DNA from: Afifella pfennigii DSM 17143
Lineage (GTDB): Bacteria > Pseudomonadota > Alphaproteobacteria > Rhizobiales > Afifellaceae
Direction: 5' to 3'
DNA: 64,000 bases
Assembly (NCBI RefSeq): GCF_000688515.1
Contig: NZ_JHZK01000003.1
Span: 62,001 to 126,000, forward strand
Below the pieces are notes generated by a model, which did not search any database, had not been told where the DNA came from, and saw nothing but the letters and a program-made list of their open reading frames with translations. The translations under genes and the position numbers were made by a program. This document shows positions 57,756-64,000 of the stretch, one piece after another; the stretch's first letter is position 1; each line of letters begins with the position of its first letter.

Positions 57756-59651
57756 TCAACTCAGGCGGCCATGCGCCTTCAGATAGGCGATGATCGCCTC
57801 GGCGAGCTCCTCCGGCTCGCCGGAAGTGGTGTCGAGGCGAATTTCCGCTCTCTCCGGCGGCTCGTAGGGCGAATCGATGCCGGTGAAATTCTTCAGCTTG
57901 CCGGCGCGGGCCTTGGCGTAGAGGCCCTTCGGATCGCGCTTTTCGGCGACTTCGATCGGCGTGTCGACGAAGACCTCCACGAATTCGCCCTCGGCGACGA
58001 GATCGCGCGCCATGCGGCGCTCGGAGCGGAAGGGCGAGATGAAGGAGACGAGCACGATGAGGCCGGCATCGCTCATCAGCTTGGCGGTCTCCGCGACGCG
58101 GCGGATATTCTCCACCCGGTCGGCGTCGGTGAAGCCGAGATCGCGGTTGAGGCCGTGGCGCACATTGTCGCCGTCGAGCGTGATGGTGTGGCGGCCGGCG
58201 GCGTAGAGCTTCTTCTCCACCCAGTTGGCGACGGTCGATTTGCCGGCGCCTGAAAGGCCGGTGAACCAGAGGATGGTCGGCTTCTGGTTCTTCAGCCGCG
58301 CGCGCGCCTCGCGGTCGATATCGAGCGACTGCCAGTGGATGTTGGCGGCGCGGCGCAGGGAGAACTCCACCATGCCGGCGGCGACCGTGGCATGGCTGAA
58401 ACGGTCGATGAGCACGAAGCTGCCGGTCTCCCGGTTGTCCGCATAGGGATCGAAGGCGAGCGGCTGCGCCAGCGACAGGTTGGCAAAGCCGATCTCGTTG
58501 AGCTCCAGCACCTTGCCGGCCGTCTCCTCCAGCGTGTCGACGGAAACATGGTGCTTGAGCTCGCTCACCTGGGCGGAGACGGTGCGGCCGGCGGCCTTCA
58601 GCCAATAGGGCCGGCCGGGCAGGAGAGGCTCCTCCGACATCCAGACGAGATGGGCGGCGATCTGATCGGTGACCTCCGGGCGCGCCTCGGGCGCCACGAG
58701 GACGTCGCCGCGGGCGATGTCGATCTCGTCCTCAAGGCGCAGCATCACCGACTGGCCGGCGCGCGCCTCCTTTAGCGGCGTCTCGCCAAGGCCGATGGCG
58801 GCGATGCGGCTTGCACGGCCGGAAGCTGCGACGACGATCTCGTCGCCCGCCTTGAGGCGGCCGGAGGCGAGCGTGCCGGCATAGCCGCGGAAACTGCGGT
58901 CCGGCCGGCATACCCATTGCACGGGAAAGCGCAGCGGCGCGCTCTCCGTTCCCGGCGCGGAAGGCGCCTGCTCCAGGAAGGGAACGAGGGCGGGGCCCTG
59001 CCACCAGGGCATGTTGGGGCTCGGCGCGGAGACGTTATCGCCCTCGCGCGCCGATAGTGGGATCGGGGTGATCGTCTGAAGTCGCGTGCGCCTGGCGAAG
59101 GCGCCGAATTCCTCCGCGATGCGAGCAAAGACGACCTCGTCGAAACCGACGACATCCATCTTGTTGACGGCCAGAACGACCTGGCGGATGCCCATCAGCG
59201 AGCAGATGAGGGCATGGCGGCGGGTCTGGCTCGACAGCCCCTTGGCGGCGTCGACGAGTAGGATGGCGAGCTCGGCGGTGGAGGCGCCGGTCGCCATGTT
59301 GCGGGTGTATTGCTCGTGGCCCGGCGTGTCGGCGACGATGAAGCGGCGCCGCGGCGTGGCGAAGAAACGCCAGGCGACGTCGATGGTGATGCCCTGTTCG
59401 CGCTCCGCCTCCAGGCCGTCGACGAGGAGGGCGAAATCGATGCCCTCGCCGGCGGTGCCGTGGCGGCGGCTGTCGCGCTCCAGATCGGCGATCTGGTCCG
59501 ACAAAAGCAGCTTGCAATCGTAGAGAAGGCGGCCGATCAGCGTCGACTTGCCGTCGTCGACGGAGCCGCATGTGAGGATGCGCAACGTGTCGGGGGCGGC
59601 GAGCGTCTCGCCGCCGGTGCCGGTGAACGTTCGCGGCTCTTGCAGCGCCAT
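57756..59651 (-). CDS. cysNC: Bifunctional sulfate adenylyltransferase subunit 1/APS kinase
   Basis: 631 aa fusion. The N-terminal GTPase CysN part (about 1-440) has P-loop [27 protein letters not shown] and NKMDVVGF. The C-terminal APS kinase CysC part (about 455-631) has [25 protein letters not shown] and [18 protein letters not shown]. Together with CysD it makes APS and then PAPS. Its start overlaps the cysD stop (TGATG). This fused form resembles rhizobial NodQ-type enzymes. Confidence 0.96.
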   Translation of the reverse strand: MALQEPRTFTGTGGETLAAPDTLRILTCGSVDDGKSTLIGRLLYDCKLLLSDQIADLERDSRRHGTAGEGIDFALLVDGLEAEREQGITIDVAWRFFATPRRRFIVADTPGHEQYTRNMATGASTAELAILLVDAAKGLSSQTRRHALICSLMGIRQVVLAVNKMDVVGFDEVVFARIAEEFGAFARRTRLQTITPIPLSAREGDNVSAPSPNMPWWQGPALVPFLEQAPSAPGTESAPLRFPVQWVCRPDRSFRGYAGTLASGRLKAGDEIVVAASGRASRIAAIGLGETPLKEARAGQSVMLRLEDEIDIARGDVLVAPEARPEVTDQIAAHLVWMSEEPLLPGRPYWLKAAGRTVSAQVSELKHHVSVDTLEETAGKVLELNEIGFANLSLAQPLAFDPYADNRETGSFVLIDRFSHATVAAGMVEFSLRRAANIHWQSLDIDREARARLKNQKPTILWFTGLSGAGKSTVANWVEKKLYAAGRHTITLDGDNVRHGLNRDLGFTDADRVENIRRVAETAKLMSDAGLIVLVSFISPFRSERRMARDLVAEGEFVEVFVDTPIEVAEKRDPKGLYAKARAGKLKNFTGIDSPYEPPERAEIRLDTTSGEPEELAEAIIAYLKAHGRLS

Positions 59652-60553
59652 CAGAAATAGCCCTCGCGTTTCTTGCGCTCCATGGAGGCGGAGGCCTCGC
59701 GGTCGATGGCGCGCCCGCCGCGCTCCGACTGGGTGGCGCCCATCGTCTCCAGGATCACCTCGGCGAGCGAAAAGGCCTTCGATTCCACCGCTCCGGTAAG
59801 GGGATAGCAGCCGAGGGTGCGAAACCGAATCAACCGCGTCTGAGGCTCCTCGCCGGGCATCAGACGCATGCGCGCGTCATCGACCATGATCCATTGGCCC
59901 TCGCGCCGCACCACCGGGCGCTCCTCGGCGAAATAGAGCGGCACGAGGGGAATGTTCTCGCGCTCGATATAGGTCCAGATGTCGAGCTCGGTCCAATTGG
60001 AGAGCGGGAAGACGCGGATCGATTCCCCCTCGTGGATCATGGTGTTGTAGAGGTGCCAGAGCTCCGGGCGCTGGTTGCGCGGGTCCCAGGCATGGCTCTT
60101 GGAGCGAAAGGAGAAGATGCGCTCCTTGGCGCGGGACTTCTCCTCGTCGCGGCGCGCGCCGCCGAAGGCGGCGTCGAAGCCGTGGTGGGAGAGCGCCTGC
60201 TTCAGGCCCTCCGTCTTCATCACGCGGGTGTAGTTGGCGCCGTGGTCGAAGGGGTTGAGGCCCGCGGCGACGCCCTCCTCGTTGACATGCACGATGAGGC
60301 GCATGCCGGCCTCTTGCGCCATCCGATCGCGGAAGGCGTACATGTCGCGGAACTTCCACGTGGTGTCGATGTGCATCAGCGGGAAGGGCGGCGGCGCCGG
60401 ATAGAAGGCCTTGCGCGCCAGATGCAGCATGACGGAGGAATCCTTGCCGATCGAATAGAGCATCACCGGATGGCGGCATTCGGCCGCCACTTCGCGGATA
60501 ATGTGAAGGCTTTCGGCCTCCAGCCGGTCGAGATGGGAAAGTCCGTGGGGCAT
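59651..60553 (-). CDS. cysD: Sulfate adenylyltransferase subunit 2
   Basis: 300 aa from the ATG at 60553. The PP-loop is [34 protein letters not shown] is here [18 protein letters not shown], and [20 protein letters not shown] follows. It adenylates sulfate in a complex with CysN. It lies 8 bp after ugd on the same strand. Confidence 0.96.
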   Translation of the reverse strand: MPHGLSHLDRLEAESLHIIREVAAECRHPVMLYSIGKDSSVMLHLARKAFYPAPPPFPLMHIDTTWKFRDMYAFRDRMAQEAGMRLIVHVNEEGVAAGLNPFDHGANYTRVMKTEGLKQALSHHGFDAAFGGARRDEEKSRAKERIFSFRSKSHAWDPRNQRPELWHLYNTMIHEGESIRVFPLSNWTELDIWTYIERENIPLVPLYFAEERPVVRREGQWIMVDDARMRLMPGEEPQTRLIRFRTLGCYPLTGAVESKAFSLAEVILETMGATQSERGGRAIDREASASMERKKREGYF

Positions 60554-60561
60554 GCGATCCT

Positions 60562-61938
60562 TCAGGCTTGTCCGGTGCCGCCGACTTGACGGGGAGGGGC
60601 GGGGGCGAAGCCGTCGCTGTGGCGCGGCCGCAAGGCATCGGGGCGGCCGAGGCTGTGATAGTCGAAACGATGCGGGGCGATCTCCTCCAGGGGGTAGATG
60701 TTGCGCAGATCGACCACGACGTTGCCGCGCATCAGCTCCGACAGCTTCGTCAGATTGAGGGCGCGGTACTCGTTCCATTCCGTCATGATGACGAGCGCGT
60801 CGGCGCCCTCGGCCGCCTCGTAGGGCGAGGCGCACCAGGTGAGGCTGGAGAGGATGGGCGCGGCGCTTTCCCTCGCTTCAGGGTCGTGGGCGCGGATGCT
60901 GGCGCCGGCCGCCTGCAGCGCCGGGATGAGGGTGAGGGCCGGGGCCTCGCGCACATCGTCGGTGTTCGGCTTGAAGGCGATGCCGAGGATGGCGATGGTG
61001 CGGCCTTCCACGCTGCCGCCCATGGCCGCGACGACGCGCTCGGCCATGGAGGCGATGCGCGTCTCGTTGAGCGATATCGTCGTCTCGATCAGCTTGACGG
61101 GGCTGCCGAGCCGGCGGGCGAGCGCGGCGAAGGCGCGCGTATCCTTGGGAAAGCAGGAGCCGCCATAGCCCGGACCGGGATGCAGGAACTTGGCGCCGAT
61201 GCGGTTGTCGAGGCCGATGCCGCGGGCGATGTCCTGGACGTTGCCGCCGGCCGCCTCGCACAGATCGGCGATCTCGTTGATGAAGGTGATCTTCATGGCG
61301 AGGAAGGCGTTGGCGGCGTATTTGATGATCTCCGCATTCTCCAGCGAGGTGAAGACGATCGGCGTCTGGCGCAGGTTGAGCGGCCGGTAGAGCGTCTTCA
61401 GCGCCTGCTCGCCGCGCTCGTCCTCCACGCCGACGATGACGCGGTCGGGGCGCAGGAAGTCCTCGATCGCGGCGCCCTCGCGCAGGAACTCCGGATTGGC
61501 GGCGATGGAGAAATCCTTGTCCGGCGCCGCCTCGGCGATGATGCGCTTGACCTCGCGCGTGGTGCCGACGACGACGGTCGACTTGATCACCACGATGGTG
61601 CCGGGCCGCATGGCGGCGGCGACCTCGCGTGCCGCCGCGTAGACATAGGAAAGGTCGGCCTCGCCGTCGCCGCGGCGCGAGGGCGTGCCGACGGCGATGA
61701 AGACCACGTCCGCCTCTTCCACCGCGACCGCAAGGTCGGTGGAGAAGGTGAGGCGCGCCGCATTCTTGACCATGAGCTCCGACAGGCCGGGCTCGTAGAT
61801 CGGCACCTCGCCGCGGTTGAGCGCCTCGATCTTGGCCGCGTCCTTGTCGACGCAGGTCACGTCGAAGCCGAATTCGGAAAAGCAGACGCCGGAGACAAGG
61901 CCGACATAGCCCGTCCCGATCATGGCAATGCGCATCAT
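60562..61938 (-). CDS. ugd: UDP-glucose 6-dehydrogenase
   Basis: 458 aa. [19 protein letters not shown] is the NAD-binding start. The catalytic cysteine is in [37 protein letters not shown] and [15 protein letters not shown] complete the family pattern. It makes UDP-glucuronate for polysaccharides. The start is at the first of two adjacent Met codons (61938 or 61935). Head of the ugd-cysD-cysNC operon. The C-terminus has a 20-residue Pro/Arg-rich extension. Confidence 0.95.
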   Translation of the reverse strand: MMRIAMIGTGYVGLVSGVCFSEFGFDVTCVDKDAAKIEALNRGEVPIYEPGLSELMVKNAARLTFSTDLAVAVEEADVVFIAVGTPSRRGDGEADLSYVYAAAREVAAAMRPGTIVVIKSTVVVGTTREVKRIIAEAAPDKDFSIAANPEFLREGAAIEDFLRPDRVIVGVEDERGEQALKTLYRPLNLRQTPIVFTSLENAEIIKYAANAFLAMKITFINEIADLCEAAGGNVQDIARGIGLDNRIGAKFLHPGPGYGGSCFPKDTRAFAALARRLGSPVKLIETTISLNETRIASMAERVVAAMGGSVEGRTIAILGIAFKPNTDDVREAPALTLIPALQAAGASIRAHDPEARESAAPILSSLTWCASPYEAAEGADALVIMTEWNEYRALNLTKLSELMRGNVVVDLRNIYPLEEIAPHRFDYHSLGRPDALRPRHSDGFAPAPPRQVGGTGQA

Positions 61939-62111
61939 CTGGGCACCTATTTGAGGACGGCGCCCTTAAGACATGTCAGGCTTCTCATTGCAACGTTTGC
62001 GCGGCGCATGCGCAGGTGGCGCGGCGGCGCAAGCAACGAGAAAACGGGGCCGGCTGTGCCGACCCCGTCTATATTCATGACAGGCGTTGCCGCCGATCAG
62101 CGGGCCGCCGA

Positions 62112-62309
62112 TCAGTGGCGGGCAAGCCAGGCGTCGATCTCGCGATCGGCCTCGTCCTTGGCAACGCCGTAGCGTTCCTGAATCTTGCCGGCGAGGGCTT
62201 CGCGGTTGCCCTGGATCTGGTCCAGCTCGTCATCGGTCAACTTGCCCCATTGTGAGCGGATGTTGCCCTTGAACTGCTTCCAGTTACCTTCCACGCGATC
62301 CCAATTCAT
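62112..62309 (-). CDS. CsbD family stress protein
   Basis: 65 aa. MNWDRVEGNWKQFKGNIRSQ, then GKLTDDELDQIQGNREAL and GKIQERYGVAKDEADREID, the full CsbD pattern. Small abundant proteins induced in stress or stationary phase, function unknown. The frame is open upstream to 62396, but the ATG at 62309 gives the family start. Confidence 0.93.
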   Translation of the reverse strand: MNWDRVEGNWKQFKGNIRSQWGKLTDDELDQIQGNREALAGKIQERYGVAKDEADREIDAWLARH

Positions 62310-62434
62310 CGCTGCTGTCCTCCGTTTCGTTGTGTTGCCAAACAAACGGTTCGCGAACGCCGCAGTTCCAAGAAGACGCCGAAAAGGCGGCGGCATTTCT
62401 ATTCGCCAGCTAAACGTATAATGGGGAGCGTTGC

Positions 62435-63355
62435 TTACTCGATCTCCTCCTTAACCTGGGCGTAGGAGATCAACGCGAAGAGCGCCGTGCCGCCGAGGAC
62501 GTTGCCGAGGAGCACCGGCAGGGTGAAGTCCCACAGCATCGTCAGAAGGCCGAGCTCGCCATGGGCGACGAGCAGGAAGGCCTCCACGCTGCCGGCGATG
62601 ATATGGGTGAATTCGGCGGCGGCGATGAGATAGGTGATGGTCACGATCACCAGGAACTCGCTGCCCTTGGCGCTCGGCAGGATCCACACCAGGGCGGCGA
62701 TGAGAAAGCCGCCGCCGATGCCGCGCACGAACATCTCCGCCCAGCTCTTGTCCATCATCTCGCGGCTGAGCTGAAGCATCGCCGCCAGCACGTCGGGCGC
62801 CGTGCCGGGCAGAACGGCGTTGAAGGCGGCGACGCCCATGGTGCCGACCATGTTGGCGAGGAAGACGACGGACCACAGGCGCAGCACGCCGAAAACGTTG
62901 ACGCGGCTGAAATCGGCCGCGAGAGGCAGGATCGCCGCGATGGTGTTTTCGGTGAAGAGCTGCTGGCGGGCGAGGATGACGATGAGGAAGCCGACCGTGT
63001 AGCCGAAATTCTCCACCAGCGGCCGCCAGGGCGCCTCCGGCAGATGATGGCGCAGCACCGCCTCCGCCACCACCGAGAAGCCTATCGACAGGCCGGCCGC
63101 CAGCCCCGACCACCACAGCGATGAGACGGGACGCTCCAGCTCCTCCTCGCCCTCCTGGCGGACGACCTCGTAGATGGCCGGCACGGAAAGGCGCAGCCGC
63201 TCTTCCACTTCCCGCGCTTCGCGGTGGGTGAGGGCGGAGCCGCCATGGGCCCGCTGCTCGCGGCCGGCTGCGCGCTCGGCACGCTTTCTGGCGTTCGGGC
63301 GATGGCGTGGGTCGGCAGGATCCTCGGCCTGTGACCGGTTGGAGCCTTCAGTCAT
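62435..63355 (-). CDS. Formate/nitrite transporter family protein (YfdC type)
   Basis: 306 aa. A charged hydrophilic N-terminus of about 75 residues (rich in Arg/Glu/Ala) precedes six membrane segments. LWWSGLAAGLSIGFSVVAEAVL, RQQLFTENTIAAILPL and LGNVLGGTALFALISYAQVKEE are typical of the YfdC branch of the FNT channels. The substrate is uncertain; formate or another small anion is likely. Confidence 0.88.
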   Translation of the reverse strand: MTEGSNRSQAEDPADPRHRPNARKRAERAAGREQRAHGGSALTHREAREVEERLRLSVPAIYEVVRQEGEEELERPVSSLWWSGLAAGLSIGFSVVAEAVLRHHLPEAPWRPLVENFGYTVGFLIVILARQQLFTENTIAAILPLAADFSRVNVFGVLRLWSVVFLANMVGTMGVAAFNAVLPGTAPDVLAAMLQLSREMMDKSWAEMFVRGIGGGFLIAALVWILPSAKGSEFLVIVTITYLIAAAEFTHIIAGSVEAFLLVAHGELGLLTMLWDFTLPVLLGNVLGGTALFALISYAQVKEEIE

Positions 63356-63483
63356 GGTCGCCTTTCTGTCGCAAGGTCCTCAAAATCGGCCGCAGCGCGC
63401 GCGCTTCAAGCCCCCGCTCCCGGCCGGGAAAGGAACCACGCGCCAAGCGGGGGCATTCTCGTCGGTAAAGGGAGATAGCCAAG

Positions 63484-63906
63484 ATGACGCAACGCCATGA
63501 CGGTCCCGGCGTTCCCACCGCCGCCGATTACGACGTCGGCGGCGATGCGGATGAGCCGGGCCTTTCCCAGCCCATCACGCTCGACGATATCGAAGCGCTC
63601 GCCCATAGCGCGCGCGGCAGCGCGAAAGAGCGCCGCCGGGCGCTCACAGGGATTGTCAATGAATTGGAGGTAAGGCGGTCGATGGACGTTTCGGGAGAGC
63701 TCGACCCGTTGCTTGCGCGCGGCCGCGAGCTTCTGGCGACGCTGTCGCGCGAATCGGCCGGCGAGGGCGGCCCTGAAGGGTTCGGATGGGCCCCGGAAGA
63801 TCGGCCGCAGCGGCCCGATGAGATCCTGGAGAGAGACGATTTGGCCGGGGCGGAGGGCGATGGTGACGAAAAGCGCTTCAAGGACTCCAAAAAGCCAGAT
63901 TTGTGA
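63484..63906 (+). CDS. Acidic hypothetical protein
   Basis: 140 aa, strongly charged and without membrane segments or cysteines. A helical middle part (ITLDDIEALAHSARGSAKERRRALTGIVNELEVRRSMD) lies between acidic, Gly/Pro-rich ends. Codon use is normal for the neighbourhood and GGGAGA lies in the leader. No family recognised. The opposite strand is also open over this stretch but reads as low-complexity. Confidence 0.6.
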   Translation: MTQRHDGPGVPTAADYDVGGDADEPGLSQPITLDDIEALAHSARGSAKERRRALTGIVNELEVRRSMDVSGELDPLLARGRELLATLSRESAGEGGPEGFGWAPEDRPQRPDEILERDDLAGAEGDGDEKRFKDSKKPDL

Positions 63907-64000
63907 GGCCGGAAGGGTACATTGAAGCAATACGGAAAGGACCTGCCGCAAGGCTGAGACAGAATGATGGGTCAGCGTTTTTTCAAGGGTCAGCGCGTGG

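Noticed and set aside
63406-63951. 181-codon minus-strand frame at the window end
   Set aside because: The plus frame 63484-63906 has better codon use and a plausible ribosome-binding site; the minus frame is low-complexity.

Overview
The window is a GC-rich (mostly G or C at third codon positions) chromosomal segment of an alphaproteobacterium, most likely a free-living nitrogen-fixing member of the Hyphomicrobiales (Rhizobiales). The evidence is a circularly permuted two-piece tmRNA with the alphaproteobacterial tag ANDNYAEARLAA, an alpha-type SspB, a NifA with the oxygen-sensing C-x11-C-x19-C-x4-C motif, and rhizobial-style leader peptides in front of ilvB and leuA. The species cannot be fixed from the sequence. 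No insertion sequence, prophage or CRISPR array was seen.

Layout. 1-9.8 kb: sspB (cut by the window edge), ssrA, a TetR regulator with two palindromic operators, thyA-folA, hflK-hflC-DUF2065-degP, a GNAT acetyltransferase, and divergent serB/miaA whose start codons overlap. 9.8-22 kb: a CHASE3 histidine kinase, a GT17-like glycosyltransferase, the attenuator-controlled ilvB-ilvH operon, a LysE exporter, three small secreted proteins, a NYN-domain protein on a less GC-rich patch, a RecD-like helicase, and an MBOAT plus SGNH-like acyltransferase pair. 22-23.8 kb: a compact two-gene cassette of a radical SAM/SPASM enzyme and an 84-residue peptide that carries the 11-residue block TVNCCNGRVGR twice. 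It looks like a RiPP system that I cannot match to a named family, and it is the most novel item here. 24-33.6 kb: ilvC, a PilZ protein, a CPA1 antiporter, a PhzF protein, leuA with a Leu-rich leader peptide, a DUF1624-type membrane acyltransferase, dgdA-betB, and tRNA-Lys(CTT).

33.6-55.9 kb is a complete molybdenum nitrogenase island, all on the plus strand: nifA, nifB-fdxN-nifZ-nifT-SIR2, nifHDK-nifENX-DUF269-fdxB-nifQ, iscA(nif)-nifU(C-terminal)-nifS-nifV-nifW, and fixABCX. Five sigma-54 (-24/-12) promoters are visible. Four of them (nifB, nifH, iscA, fixA) have NifA sites (TGT-N10-ACA) 60-100 bp upstream. nifA itself has a sigma-54 site plus an FNR/FixK box placed for a class II promoter. 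The cluster therefore reads as a closed circuit: low oxygen switches on nifA, and NifA with RpoN switches on structural genes, cofactor synthesis (NifB/E/N/X/Q/V), Fe-S supply (IscA/NifU/NifS) and electron supply (FixABCX, ferredoxins).

55.9-64 kb: a PPP-family phosphatase, a MenA-like prenyltransferase (minus strand), the ugd-cysD-cysNC operon (UDP-glucuronate and PAPS, suggesting a sulfated polysaccharide), a CsbD stress protein, a formate/nitrite transporter-family protein and an acidic hypothetical protein.

Branched-chain amino acid synthesis is spread over three loci (ilvBH, ilvC, leuA). Two of them carry peptide-coding leaders, so ribosome-mediated attenuation appears to be the standard control for this pathway here.
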